In this document: piece after piece, positions 1 through 9,577 of the stretch | Numbering within the stretch: the stretch's first letter is position 1 | Layout: each line of letters opens with the position of its first letter | Assembly (NCBI GenBank): GCA_964384485.1 | Contig: CAYLLE010000007.1 | Span: 1-57,173 of the forward strand | Source of the DNA: CAYLLE01 sp964384485 | Lineage (GTDB): Bacteria > Spirochaetota > Spirochaetia > CAYLLE01 | Reading direction: 5' to 3' | Length of the DNA: 57,173 bases | Made by a program: the position numbers and the translations under genes | The notes under the pieces: model-generated | What the model was told of the DNA's origin: nothing | The model's input: the letters and a program-made list of their open reading frames with translations, nothing else | Databases searched by the model: none

Positions 1-53
1 TTAATAAAACAATTTATAAATTTTAATGCGAATGTGATCACCGGGAATTGCTG
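1..53 (+). repeat. Dispersed composite repeat, copy 1 (right part of B unit, cut by window start)
   Basis: Only the right half of the B unit is present: the AT-rich core with TAATAAAACAATTTATAAA, then GCGAATGTGATCACCGGGAA and the terminal TTGCTG at 48-53. It matches the same stretch of the full copy at 26988-27189 almost base for base. The window begins inside the repeat, so the left flank and any target duplication are not visible; the 10 bases after the element are GCACAGAGTA. Confidence 0.85.
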
Positions 54-76
54 GCACAGAGTAATGCTTAACGGTA

Positions 77-322
77 TCAAATGGAAGACAGAAACTGCCG
101 CACCTGATAATCCCACTCTCTGGTTTCCGCTTCCACCTTGACCTTTCCTTTTGCAGTATCCGAAAGCGCTACCGCAACGTGACCGCCGCCGCCCTCAAAA
201 GAAAGACAGCAATCCTCTTCCCCTGTCATGACCAGACCTTCACCGCCGGGACCAAAAAACTTTTTCGCCTTATTCAGAATATCAGCCTTATTTGTTTTTA
301 CTGTTTTTTCATAAACCGCCAT
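77..322 (-). CDS. Small conserved-looking hypothetical protein
   Basis: An 81-residue soluble protein I do not recognise. It has no signal peptide or membrane segment. It is basic near the N-terminus, has a Gly-rich FEGGGGH segment near residue 45 and a pair of cysteines (DCC) near residue 38. The start is supported by a strong GGAGG eight bases upstream of the ATG at 320-322. It is divergent from tamB, and its 3' end is 23 bp from repeat copy 1. The composition resembles its neighbours and nothing suggests degeneration. Function unknown. Confidence 0.6.
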   Translation of the reverse strand: MAVYEKTVKTNKADILNKAKKFFGPGGEGLVMTGEEDCCLSFEGGGGHVAVALSDTAKGKVKVEAETREWDYQVRQFLSSI

Positions 323-448
323 ACTTAAACCTCCGGTTTCCTTTTAGTTTAAAGTATCTATTTCCAGGGATCAGGACCAGCGGACGCGGCGGGTTAACCA
401 CTGTATAAGCCGGTTTATTATTATTATATTGAACATGAAGGATTTCTA

Positions 449-2075
449 ATGGCGAGAAAAAAACTACAAAAAACTGCAATCATCATAGGTGCTATTATCA
501 TATTTTTTGCCGGAATATACCTGCTGCGGTTTCAGCTGTTCGGTCCTCTCCTGAGAAACTTGGTGGAAAACCAGCTAAGTAATGCTATGGGGACGGGAAT
601 TGAATTCGAAGTCAGTGAAATAAGAGGTTCCTTAATCAGTGACGTTACAATAAAAGGCTTTACAACAAAAACTCCCGGCGCGGACGGACCGCTCTCCCGG
701 GTGGAATTTGCAACCCTGCAGGCTGACTACAACCTTTTTAGACTGCTCACGGGGCCGGCTCTTGAAATCCTCATCGGACTGGAAACTTCCGGTGCAAATC
801 TTGAAGTCGATATGGACTGGATTCTCGCGAACCGGCAACCTCTTGGGGTGGTGATAACATCGCTGTACGATCTTATCCCCTCGGATCTCCCTATTGCGGC
901 TGACGGTATTATTCACTTTGTCCTTGGTCAAGAATCCCTGGATCTTGAATATGACATCTCCGGCTCTTTGGCAAAGGGTGTGACCCTGCAGGTAAAAAAT
1001 CCGAACGGACCGATTCTCCCCCTCTCCGATCGGAATAGCATAACACTCAGATTAAGCCTTATCTCGAATGTACTTTTTCTTGAGACAGTCCGGGAAGAAA
1101 CCGCTTCGGATGTGTATCTAAACGGCGTGGTAACAGCGGAAAAACCGCCGGACAAACCGCCTCACCTCATTGCCACTGACCTGGTGGTCCAATTCGCCGG
1201 TTTTTCTTTAGACGCCTACGCGGACTTCACCGAGATCCGGGTTTTCGGCGGTATTAACCGGGAAGAACGGCTTCGTGAAGTCATAACCGGACTGTTCGGA
1301 GAAGATGTTCCCTTTAATACCGGATCACTGACATTTGACATCCAGGCGGACCCAATTGAAGAACTGCCCCACCAGTTTTTCGACGACCTTCTGGCGTCGC
1401 CCTTTGAGATGGTTCAGCTGCTGGATGTCCAGGGATATCTGGCCGCCGATAATTGGAAAATTATGGACACACTGTTCAACGATATCCGAAGTACAGTCAG
1501 CTGGAAAGAGAATATACTTGATATCAGAGAAGTGAACGCCCGCCTCGTTCCCCCGTCCGGAGAAGGAAAGCCTTCCCACATCCGGCTTTCCGATTTTACT
1601 ATAGACACCAAAAATCTTTCTTTCGAGGATTTTCCCGAAGGAAACATCTCGGTCACCCTTAATACGCTGGACTTTTTAACTCCCTTCCTGCCCGATGAAT
1701 ACAGCGGGTATCTCGCACACATAGATCAATTAAAAATACAGGCGGAGACCCGCAGCCGGAACGAACTCGCCGTTAAGAACATCAGCATATCGGGAGATCC
1801 GTTCAGCCTAAGCGCCTCAGGAAATCTGCAGGTTCCCACCCTTGATGATCCCCTAACCGCGGACATCTCGGGAGAAGGACGGCTGGACATCAGCGATCCC
1901 GGCCGGGCGCTTTCGATCGCGGCCGGCTTAATGCCTTCGCTGGAATTACCTGAGGGGCTGGATCCGGGGTCGTCAATACAGAGCCGGTTCAGCATATCAG
2001 GAGCCCTTAATAACCTAAGCGGCCGTGCCTCTCTGGAAATCAAAGATCCTCGTTTTAATGATTTTTCCGCGGAGA
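449..2075 (+). CDS. tamB: TamB-like translocation/assembly protein, N-terminal part (cut by assembly gap)
   Basis: N-terminal part of a large AsmA/TamB-like protein. Residues 8-28 form a single hydrophobic anchor (IIIGAIIIFFAGIYLL), followed by a long, beta-rich, repeat-like periplasmic region typical of bridge-like lipid-transport proteins that join inner and outer membranes. The start ATG follows AAGGA. The reading frame runs open to the run of Ns at 2076 and resumes in another frame at 2176. The gene is therefore probably intact in the organism, with a gap of unknown true length rather than a frameshift. Its partner, an Omp85 barrel, overlaps the 3' end. In Treponema and Borrelia a TamB-like gene also sits beside bamA (family knowledge). 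Confidence 0.82.
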
Positions 2076-2175
2076 NNNNNNNNNNNNNNNNNNNNNNNNN
2101 NNNNNNNNNNNNNNNNNNNNNNNNNNNNNNNNNNNNNNNNNNNNNNNNNNNNNNNNNNNNNNNNNNNNNNNNNNN
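2076..2175. other. Assembly gap of 100 Ns inside tamB
   Basis: Exactly 100 N bases, the usual placeholder for a gap of unknown length. The tamB frame differs on the two sides, which fits an arbitrary gap size. Confidence 0.97.
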
Positions 2176-4191
2176 GCTGAAACAACCTGGCAGCTCCAGT
2201 CTCCCGCAGCGGTAACATTGACAGATCCCGGTATTAAATTGGATCCGGCCGCCATAGAATCAGCCGCGGGAAGAGTCTACAGCGCGGGCAGATTCTCCGA
2301 GGAACATGCCGATCTCGTCCTTGAGCTGAATGACATGGATATTTCATATCTTTTACGTTTTGCTCCCGTCGAATCATTGCCTGATGTAACCGGTGATCTA
2401 TTTTTGGACGCGGCCCTTAAAGGAAACCCTGAACTTCCGGAAATTGAACTATTCTTAAATGCAAATAATCTATCAGTTGCCGGACAGGAAGGATCCTTGA
2501 ATATATCGGCCGTACATGACAGCAGCGGAATCCGGATAAACACTCTGGATGTGGATATTAAAAAATATCTCTCCCTTACCGGTTCGGGATTTCTCCCGGT
2601 AACCGCGGGCACAGCCGGCATAAACATCGGCGATCTCAGTTCAAGCAGCTTTTCCCTGTCCGGCTCTACCAAAAATGTCGAAGCTCTTCTGCCTCCAGGC
2701 ACAGATATACCCGGTATAGCCGAAGAGACCGGGATCACCGTGGAACTTGAGACTGAAGGTACCGGAGCGGAGATCCGGGGGGTATTCTCCGGTTTGACCG
2801 GACTGCCCGCGGGAGAGATATCCGATACCGACCTTATAAAAACGGTAGCCTTAAAAGCCTCGGTAACAGGTTTTGACTCGGATGTTTTGGAAATAGAGGG
2901 GGGGATCTCAGCTCCCGGCGTCTCCCTCATCGACCTTGCCGGAACATACGATATGGAAGAAGGCACGGTTACCGGAAACGCTTCTCTCAATATCCCACTT
3001 GAACGGTTTTCTCACATGGTGCCTGAACCGCTCCTAATAAGCGGTACGGTAAAAGGCGGAGCCGGTATTTCCGGATCCCTCACCGAGCCGGATATCACCG
3101 GAAATATACAGATTGCTCAAGGCATAGTTAGATTTGTTCCTATCATTCCCGCGGTATCCAGCATAGACGGAACTATCCAGGCGGATAAAACGGGGATTAC
3201 AAATATCGATATCAAAGGTGAAATGGGAAAAGCTCCCGTGGCGGTTTCCGGGAAAGCCCTGTTTCCACTGAATCCGTTACCGGAAGTCGTTGATGTAAGG
3301 ATCACCGGTGAAAACGCCCTTCTAGCCAGAAATCTTGACCTCCGGGTTCGGGGGGATGTAGACCTCAAATTTACCGATTCGGGTGACGGAGATTATACTG
3401 TTTCCGGAACCGTAGCTGTCACCGACACGCTGTTCACCCAGGATCTGGAACTAATATCCTTCAGTTCATCCGGGGCTAATCCGGACCAGGATCTCCAGCT
3501 ATTCAGCCTGGGCACCCCCTGGGCGGAAAACGTAAACTTCGACGCGGAGATCACCGCGGACCGTACGATCCGGGTGGAGAACAATTTGGCGAGAGGTGAT
3601 CTTTCCGCGAATCTGCACCTGGGAGGCACGGCCCTGGTTCCGGAACCTACCGGGAAAGTTACTACGGTGTCGAGCATAGCCACCCTTCCTCTTACGACCC
3701 TGCAAATTGAAACTGCCAGCCTGGAGTTTCCTTTGGAGAATCCTTTTACCCCGGAGATAATGGCAAGAGCTTCTGTCCGGCTCAGAGGATACGATCTAAC
3801 CGCGTATGTGAGCGGACCGCTTGAAGACTTCGGGATTACCATCTCGAGCACACCGACCCTGCCCCAGGATGAAGCACTCCTTCTCATCCTTACCGGCCTT
3901 CAGCCCGGTGGTCTCACCGTTACGGAGGACTACCAGGAAGCGGTTATCACCATCGGGACAGCCCTGGGCAAACAGCTTCTGGAGGACGCAGCGGGAGCAA
4001 TTTCACCCGGGGCAAAGCAGTTTTTAGAACGGGTAACGGTTCAAGTCGGGAGCAACAACCCTGATGAGGGAATAGAAACTATTGACGTGGAGTACCGGTT
4101 TTCTAATACTGATAACTGGTTTCTGCAATTCAGAAGAGATGAAGATGACGCATATAATATCGGATTGGCATGGCGGTTATGGTTCGACTAA
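2176..4191 (+). CDS. tamB: TamB-like protein, C-terminal part including the DUF490/TamB domain
   Basis: Continuation of the gene that starts at 449. The frame is open from the first base after the gap (AETTWQLQ...), so the ATG at 2218 is internal and not a start. The protein is beta-rich throughout. The last ~250 residues have the pattern of the TamB C-terminal domain, including a GPLEDFGITISSTPTLPQDE segment with the LPQDEALLLIL-like motif common near the end of TamB proteins. The C-terminus is aromatic-rich (WRLWFD). It overlaps the downstream Omp85 gene by 13-22 nt, which implies coupled translation. Expected role: with the Omp85 partner, outer-membrane protein insertion and/or phospholipid transport. 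Confidence 0.85.
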   Translation, partial: AETTWQLQSPAAVTLTDPGIKLDPAAIESAAGRVYSAGRFSEEHADLVLELNDMDISYLLRFAPVESLPDVTGDLFLDAALKGNPELPEIELFLNANNLSVAGQEGSLNISAVHDSSGIRINTLDVDIKKYLSLTGSGFLPVTAGTAGINIGDLSSSSFSLSGSTKNVEALLPPGTDIPGIAEETGITVELETEGTGAEIRGVFSGLTGLPAGEISDTDLIKTVALKASVTGFDSDVLEIEGGISAPGVSLIDLAGTYDMEEGTVTGNASLNIPLERFSHMVPEPLLISGTVKGGAGISGSLTEPDITGNIQIAQGIVRFVPIIPAVSSIDGTIQADKTGITNIDIKGEMGKAPVAVSGKALFPLNPLPEVVDVRITGENALLARNLDLRVRGDVDLKFTDSGDGDYTVSGTVAVTDTLFTQDLELISFSSSGANPDQDLQLFSLGTPWAENVNFDAEITADRTIRVENNLARGDLSANLHLGGTALVPEPTGKVTTVSSIATLPLTTLQIETASLEFPLENPFTPEIMARASVRLRGYDLTAYVSGPLEDFGITISSTPTLPQDEALLLILTGLQPGGLTVTEDYQEAVITIGTALGKQLLEDAAGAISPGAKQFLERVTVQVGSNNPDEGIETIDVEYRFSNTDNWFLQFRRDEDDAYNIGLAWRLWFD

Positions 4192-6269
4192 CAACAATTT
4201 TGCTGCTTTTAACGGCGGCAGGAGCAATATTTGCTCAGACAGATACGGTTATTGATACATCGGAAATTCCTATCGAATTCAGGGGGAACGAGATATTTCC
4301 AAATTCAGCTTTAAGAGAAGCGGCAAAGCGGGAATTGGATTCGTTCACGGAACCTGGCGGGACTCCGGCAGATCTTGCGGACGCGGCGTATACTATACAG
4401 GCCTTTTATATAACTGAAGGATTTCCGGAAGCGAAAGTCACGGCCGCGCTGATAGACACGGACGGGGACGAGGAACGGAAAATAACAAACATAGAAAACT
4501 GGAAGCAAATGGATATCGCCGCCTTTATTATTCAAGAGGGCAGCAGATATTTCCTCGGAAAGGTTACCTTTCCGGGAGCCGAAGTATTCGACGCTGAGAA
4601 ACTCCGGAGTTACATCCCCACAGGAGGCGCCGGGTTTTTAGGCGCCGGAAAATCGCTGTATCGGAAGGAAGACATCGCAACAGGCATCAACCGCATACAG
4701 AAGGCGTATATACTGGAAGGATACCTTAATGTCGCGGTAGGTCCGGCAGACGCGGAACGGAATGAAGAAGAGAAAGTGTACGATGTGGCCATTCCTGTAG
4801 AAGAAGGAAAGCGGTACATCATAAAACAGGCTCTCCTTCCCGAGAATCTATCATTAGACGGAGAAATTACAGAAGAACTGCGCGATTCCCTTCCTAAAAA
4901 AGGCAATCCTTTTACCTACAGGGCAGTCGCAAAATCCGCCGCGGGGATGGAAAAGGTGCTGGGAAAATACGGTTATTATCCCGGGATCGACTACTCCGTC
5001 ATGACGGATGAAGAGAACGGGAACGTGGAAATCCGGTTTCTGTTCGACACGGAACAGCCCCTGAGACTTGGAGAGATCCGAATAAAACCTCACAAGGACG
5101 AGACGGACCTCAATACGAAAGAATGGTTCATTCGGAGCATTTTTCCACTTAAGGAAGGTGATGTCTTGGACATCAGGGAAATTCAGTCAGGAAGGAATAA
5201 ACTGATAGAAAGCGGACTCTTCAGTATCGCATCGGTTGATATTGTGCCTGAAGGCGAAAACGGCTTAGCGGACTTATCTGTAACACTGGCAGAAACCAGG
5301 CATAAATTTATTGAATTAGCTGCCGGGTTCGGTACATGGGAGTATCTTAAAGGTTCTGCCGAATATGTGGATAAAAACATCTTCGGTTTGGGCAGACGAT
5401 GGTCAATCAGAGGTGAGGGAAGTTTCAAGGCATACCGTTTTTCTACCCGCCTCGATGACAGATTCCTTTTCGGCCCGGACAGCTTGTTCTCTCTCCAGGC
5501 TGCAGTGGGATATGCACGGCACCCAACATACGCGGGGAGAAACGCGGAAGCATCATTTTCATTGACCTACGATTTGACTGACATAATTGATATAAACGGC
5601 GGATATTTGTTCCGGTTCAACCGCACCCGGGACCGGACCGTGACCGGCTGGGCGGAAGAAGCTGAAGAGTACCGTATCGGAATCGTTTCAATTGCCGGAT
5701 CATTCGACGGGAGGGATGATTTTCTGCTTCCGAAAAAGGGGGTCTACCTGGAGACTACTGCGGGACTGGCGGCACCGTTCCTCGGATCAGCGCTCAATTT
5801 TTACACCATAAATTTTTCCGGAGATTATCATCTCCAGTTCACCCCTTCCTTTATCCTGACCTTGGAAACCGAATACGAAACGAAAGTGCCCTTCGGAAAC
5901 ACCTCTGATCTTCCGAGTTCGGAGAGGCTTTACAGCGGAGGACCGGTCTCGGTCCGTTCCTTCAGACGCGCGGCTATCGGACCGGTATCATCCCCCGGTA
6001 TCCCTGCCGGCGGATTATCCCGGGCCGAAGGAACAGCTGAACTCAGAATGAGGATATGGCAAAACATATGGGGCGCGGTTTTCTACGACATCGGATCAAT
6101 AGCAGAAGATCCCTGGAGCTTCGCGGAACCGGGACATGGCGTAGGCGGCGGACTCCGGTACTATTTTCCGATCGGACCTGTCAGAGTCGATCTAGCATAT
6201 AACCCGGGTCCGCTATTCGCGGCATCGAACCGCTGGGCGTTTCACATTACTTTAGGTTTCAGCTATTAA
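4179..6269 (+). CDS. bamA: Omp85-family outer-membrane assembly protein (BamA/TamA)
   Basis: About 696 residues starting with a signal peptide (MVRLTTILLLLTAAGAIFAQ). About four POTRA-like repeats cover residues ~25-375, followed by a ~320-residue beta-barrel. The barrel carries VRSFRR, the position of the conserved VRGF motif of Omp85 loop 6, and ends in ...TLGFSY, an aromatic C-terminal insertion signal. An ATG at 4170 is also in frame, but 4179 gives the cleaner signal peptide. It overlaps tamB. It could be the essential BamA or a TamA-like paralogue. The spirochaete tamB-bamA adjacency favours BamA, but four rather than five POTRA domains leave this open. Confidence 0.85.
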   Translation: MVRLTTILLLLTAAGAIFAQTDTVIDTSEIPIEFRGNEIFPNSALREAAKRELDSFTEPGGTPADLADAAYTIQAFYITEGFPEAKVTAALIDTDGDEERKITNIENWKQMDIAAFIIQEGSRYFLGKVTFPGAEVFDAEKLRSYIPTGGAGFLGAGKSLYRKEDIATGINRIQKAYILEGYLNVAVGPADAERNEEEKVYDVAIPVEEGKRYIIKQALLPENLSLDGEITEELRDSLPKKGNPFTYRAVAKSAAGMEKVLGKYGYYPGIDYSVMTDEENGNVEIRFLFDTEQPLRLGEIRIKPHKDETDLNTKEWFIRSIFPLKEGDVLDIREIQSGRNKLIESGLFSIASVDIVPEGENGLADLSVTLAETRHKFIELAAGFGTWEYLKGSAEYVDKNIFGLGRRWSIRGEGSFKAYRFSTRLDDRFLFGPDSLFSLQAAVGYARHPTYAGRNAEASFSLTYDLTDIIDINGGYLFRFNRTRDRTVTGWAEEAEEYRIGIVSIAGSFDGRDDFLLPKKGVYLETTAGLAAPFLGSALNFYTINFSGDYHLQFTPSFILTLETEYETKVPFGNTSDLPSSERLYSGGPVSVRSFRRAAIGPVSSPGIPAGGLSRAEGTAELRMRIWQNIWGAVFYDIGSIAEDPWSFAEPGHGVGGGLRYYFPIGPVRVDLAYNPGPLFAASNRWAFHITLGFSY

Positions 6270-6293
6270 AAAGCCGCCCCTTCCGGAGCGGCC
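6268..6293 (-). terminator. Rho-independent terminator of the GH4 gene
   Basis: Read on the minus strand, a GCCGCTCC / GGGGCGGC stem with a four-base loop (6273-6292) is followed directly by TTTTT. It lies just after the GH4 stop codon and right after the convergent bamA stop. Confidence 0.7.
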
Positions 6294-6300
6294 GTTCGTG

Positions 6301-7809
6301 CTATATCTTTTTTTCACCCTTCTTAAGACCCATGGCGGATTCCTCCGCGTTCATGGTTTTCTCGGCGTCTTCCTTCCGCAGTTCCTCCACAGATTTCAGC
6401 TGTACCCGCGCGGCACCCCGATAGTCCTCGTTAACGGGAAGCCGCTTCCCGGACTGCTGCCGTTTCTTTGCTTCTTCAATAGCTGACGCGTATTGCGGAA
6501 GCCACTGTGCCTGCGCGATGAGCATATCATCGGTGAGCTGCCATATCTCCGGAGGGTTACACACCGCGCCGGTAAGGGGATCCAGCATCATGGCCTGCCG
6601 CAGGTATGTGTCGTTACCATGAACCGCGGCTTCAACGGCAAGCCGCTGAACCTGAATGCTCGAACTACAGACCGCGGCGCAGCCTAAGGGAAGTTCACCG
6701 TATACGGGGATATGCATTCCCGTGGCGTCCACATAGCCGGGCACTTCCACTATCGCGTCGTCCGGGAGGTTGGTAATGCATCCTGAGTTCACCACGTTAA
6801 AATGACCCCGGTAGACCCGTCCGGTCCTGAGTCCTTCCACGATATAAGATCCGTGTTCGCTGGACCGGTTTTCCGGTTTATACTCCATTGGGGGTTCTTT
6901 TAGCCACCGGGGAAAATCCTCTTTAAACCAGGTCCGTTTCTCCGTACAGATCCGGAGGTATCCTCCGGTTTCCCCCCCGGTCCAGGATTCCATGTCGATC
7001 CACTGCTGGATCTCTTCAGGACGTTTCCGGTACCAGGCAAGATACTCGCTCAGGTGACCGTTCGATTCGGTGCTGTAATACCCGAACCGTTTAAGCATGT
7101 CGATCCTGACTTTTTCTTTGATACTCAGCTCCGGATGATTCTCGTACGCTTCCAACACCTTTCCGGTCATGTCCTGACCCTTGTACAGCAGCTTCACAAA
7201 CCAGGTCTGATGATTGATCCCGACACATTCGTACTCAAGTTCTTCCTTGGGAATGCCCAATGCCATGGCAATCTGCCGGTGTCCGCCCTGTACTCCGTGA
7301 CAGAGCCCGACTGTTTTTACTCCGCCGTACTTGTTCGCGGCCCAGGTCATCATGGCGTTGGGATTGGCATAGTTTAAAAGCAGGCAGTCGGGATTAGAGA
7401 CTTCCCGAATATCCTTACAGATATCAAGAATTACCGGTATGCCCCGCTGACCGTACATGATCCCGCCGGCGCATAAAGTATCTCCCACACACTGGTCTAT
7501 ACCGTACTTTAAAGGAATTTCTATATCTAAGGAAAAAGCATCCATACCCCCCACACGGATCACATTAAATACATAATCAGCTCCCATTAGAGCCTCCCTG
7601 CGGTCGGTGTGAGAGGTAAGCGTTACTTCATCCATTCCGTTTGCCTCAAGATCCCGTTTGACCAGGGTCATTACCCTTTCAAGATTGTCTTTTTTGATAT
7701 CCATAAAGGCAATATTGATATTCTTGAACTCGGGAACGGTGAGAAGATCGCCGACCAGTTTACGGGTAAAACCAACACTCCCCGCCCCGATAAATGCTGC
7801 CTTAAACAT
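6301..7809 (-). CDS. Glycoside hydrolase family 4, NAD- and metal-dependent (alpha-galactosidase-like)
   Basis: A 502-residue GH4 enzyme. These cleave glycosides by a transient NAD+-dependent oxidation and need a divalent metal. Visible signatures are the N-terminal dinucleotide fold (GAGSVGFTR, residues 8-16), NYANPN (146-151), the metal-site motif CHGV (170-173) and GINHQTWF around His200. An upstream in-frame ATG exists at 7938, but GGAGGAG lies just before the ATG at 7807-7809, which sets the start and gives the family's normal length. The CHGV type points away from the 6-phospho-glycosidase subgroups and toward non-phosphorylated alpha-galactosides or related sugars, but substrate cannot be fixed. 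No sugar transporter is adjacent. Confidence 0.85.
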   Translation of the reverse strand: MFKAAFIGAGSVGFTRKLVGDLLTVPEFKNINIAFMDIKKDNLERVMTLVKRDLEANGMDEVTLTSHTDRREALMGADYVFNVIRVGGMDAFSLDIEIPLKYGIDQCVGDTLCAGGIMYGQRGIPVILDICKDIREVSNPDCLLLNYANPNAMMTWAANKYGGVKTVGLCHGVQGGHRQIAMALGIPKEELEYECVGINHQTWFVKLLYKGQDMTGKVLEAYENHPELSIKEKVRIDMLKRFGYYSTESNGHLSEYLAWYRKRPEEIQQWIDMESWTGGETGGYLRICTEKRTWFKEDFPRWLKEPPMEYKPENRSSEHGSYIVEGLRTGRVYRGHFNVVNSGCITNLPDDAIVEVPGYVDATGMHIPVYGELPLGCAAVCSSSIQVQRLAVEAAVHGNDTYLRQAMMLDPLTGAVCNPPEIWQLTDDMLIAQAQWLPQYASAIEEAKKRQQSGKRLPVNEDYRGAARVQLKSVEELRKEDAEKTMNAEESAMGLKKGEKKI

Positions 7810-7864
7810 ACTGCTCCTCCAATAAAATGGTTTACGCAAACAATAACAGCTATATCGGCAAGGT

Positions 7865-8326
7865 TCAATCATTGATGAGTTCAGATGCCACTGAATACGA
7901 CAAGTCGTGAGCGAAGGTGGATGATAAGATAGAATCAACCGATGCCGCGATCTCTTCTTCTACCAGCATGTTATTCCCGGCAGTAGTTTCAACGGTCAGC
8001 TTGTCAGGCGACGGTCCTGAAAGGAGGATAACCCCGGTAAAAGCCGCCGTCAGGAATGCCGCCGCCGCGGCGACCCTGAATACCGCCTTCCGCGCTGTTT
8101 TTCCGGTATCCTGAAGTGCGGACTCGGAAAATTCCGGCACAGAGTCTTCCGGAATCGTCCGGCCCGCAGCCTGTCTTAGTCCCTCCGTGAGGACATTCAT
8201 GCCTTTAAGCAGTCTTCGGCAATTCCTGCAGTTCTCCGAATGCCGGATATATGTTTCGGGCGGACTTTCACGCCGGTCCATAGCCCGCTGGAGTATTTTC
8301 TGATTTTTTCTGCAGACATCCTTCAT
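7865..8326 (-). CDS. Zinc-type (ZAS) anti-sigma factor, membrane-anchored
   Basis: A 153-residue protein with a cytoplasmic N-terminal H-x3-C-x2-C motif (His29, Cys33, Cys36), the signature of zinc-binding anti-sigma domains. One membrane segment follows (about 82-104) and a short ~45-residue periplasmic tail. The start codon overlaps the stop of the ECF sigma gene by 4 nt, so the two are translationally coupled and probably bind each other. Expected role: hold the sigma factor inactive until an envelope signal is received. The short periplasmic tail suggests that signal detection may be delegated to the periplasmic protein encoded first in the operon. Confidence 0.75.
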   Translation of the reverse strand: MKDVCRKNQKILQRAMDRRESPPETYIRHSENCRNCRRLLKGMNVLTEGLRQAAGRTIPEDSVPEFSESALQDTGKTARKAVFRVAAAAAFLTAAFTGVILLSGPSPDKLTVETTAGNNMLVEEEIAASVDSILSSTFAHDLSYSVASELIND

Positions 8327-8919
8327 TGTTCTTCCTCCTTTTCTAAAATCCGTGCAGCTCTTAGGGCCGCTTTTTTCCGGACCCGGTGAAGCCTGGATTT
8401 AACCGTCCCCCCCGGCAGTTTCAGGATACAGCTTAATTCTTCGACGGAAATACCTTCTCCGTCTTTCATGTACAAAAGGAACCGGTCCGCCGGGGGAAGG
8501 CTCATGAGCACCTCCGTCACGGCGGCTGATTCCTGTTTCCGCAGAACCGTCAGTTCCGGATCCGGCTCCTCCCGCAGCGGGAGGAGCAGCCCGGAACGGT
8601 TCAGCCGACGCCGGTCTCTAGCCATTTTCCGGATAAAATCCCGGGCCCGGTTCCGGCAGAGCCGGTAAAAATAGGTCTTGAAGGAAGACTTAAAGCTGAA
8701 GTTCTTAATCCCAGAGTGCAGAGCAAGAAGTATCTCCTGCTCAGCGTCTTCCCGGTCTTCGCGGCATGACCCGATCATACAGTAGAGCAGCCGCCTGATC
8801 TTCGGGGCGGCCCAGACAGCAATGTCGCGGAAACAGGTTTCGTCGCCATCCGCCGCGAATCGGCGGACCGCTTCATCGATATCTAAGGCGGCTACTCGGT
8901 TTTGAGCCGTTCTTTTCAT
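8323..8919 (-). CDS. ECF (group 4) RNA polymerase sigma factor
   Basis: A 198-residue sigma factor with region 2 at about 25-95 (core binding and -10 recognition; DREDAEQEILLALH, TYFYRLCRNRARDFIRK) and region 4 at about 130-190 (LPPADRFLLYMKDGEGISVEELSCILKLPGGTVKSRLHRVRKKA, a helix-turn-helix for the -35). It lacks sigma-1 and sigma-3, as in ECF factors. It overlaps the preceding exported-protein gene and the following anti-sigma gene by 4 nt each, so the three form one tightly coupled unit. Such factors usually autoregulate their own operon; I did not identify the autoregulated promoter. Confidence 0.88.
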   Translation of the reverse strand: MKRTAQNRVAALDIDEAVRRFAADGDETCFRDIAVWAAPKIRRLLYCMIGSCREDREDAEQEILLALHSGIKNFSFKSSFKTYFYRLCRNRARDFIRKMARDRRRLNRSGLLLPLREEPDPELTVLRKQESAAVTEVLMSLPPADRFLLYMKDGEGISVEELSCILKLPGGTVKSRLHRVRKKAALRAARILEKEEEQ

Positions 8920-9548
8920 GACCGTATTGATTTTGTCATAAGTAACCGGAGCTTATTTAGAACTGTCTCCAGACGAATGAGCTCTTCACTTTTTCTGATA
9001 TATACCCTTTCCAGCTGTTCCAGAAATTTTTTCTGAACTTCCGGCGGGTAATCCTTCATAATTCTCCAAGCTTCGGAAAATGATTTAACCTTTTCATCCA
9101 CATTCAGATTGCTAAAAAAGCTCCTGTTAACGATGTTCATACGGGCCCAGATATCATCACCGAAAAGATTACGGAGTTCCAGATCCCGTTCAATTTGGGC
9201 CATTTGAATTTTCAGTTCCCATTCGAGAGTATCTCTTAATAATTGTTCTACCTCTTCCATATCGACCTGAGGGTCCATTAAGTCATATTTTAATTTCGTT
9301 TTAAGGATGGCCTGCTTATTTTTTGCTATCTCAATCGTTTCCGCGGCTTCCCGATGAATTTCAATTGCTTTTTCAATATCTTCATCTTCCACATTCAGCA
9401 GTTCAAGTATTCCCGGAAATCCCATGGGAAAACCGGAGTAGCTCTTATCCGGGATATCTTTATATACCGGAGGTTTAGTCCCTTCCTGTGCTGAAACCGA
9501 TACCGCGGAAATAATCACGCAGATAAAAACAAATATTATTTTACGCAT
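8916..9548 (-). CDS. Exported helical protein, Spy/CpxP/CnrX-like putative envelope-stress sensor
   Basis: A 210-residue protein with a clear signal peptide (MRKIIFVFICVIISAVSVSA). The mature part is almost wholly helical and highly charged, with long amphipathic helices and a C-terminal helix rich in Glu/Lys. This resembles the periplasmic metal-resistance/Spy-like fold, although the LTxxQ motif is not seen. It is first in the operon with the ECF sigma and anti-sigma factor (4-nt overlap). By analogy to CnrX of the CnrYXH system, it could sense metal or misfolded protein and signal to the anti-sigma factor. The functional assignment is inference from context. Confidence 0.6.
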   Translation of the reverse strand: MRKIIFVFICVIISAVSVSAQEGTKPPVYKDIPDKSYSGFPMGFPGILELLNVEDEDIEKAIEIHREAAETIEIAKNKQAILKTKLKYDLMDPQVDMEEVEQLLRDTLEWELKIQMAQIERDLELRNLFGDDIWARMNIVNRSFFSNLNVDEKVKSFSEAWRIMKDYPPEVQKKFLEQLERVYIRKSEELIRLETVLNKLRLLMTKSIRS

Positions 9549-9577
9549 ATTATGCTCCTTCCTAGTTTAGGTCTTTA

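Noticed and set aside
449..4191. tamB as a frameshifted pseudogene
   Set aside because: The change of frame coincides with a 100-N gap of arbitrary length, so no true frameshift is shown.
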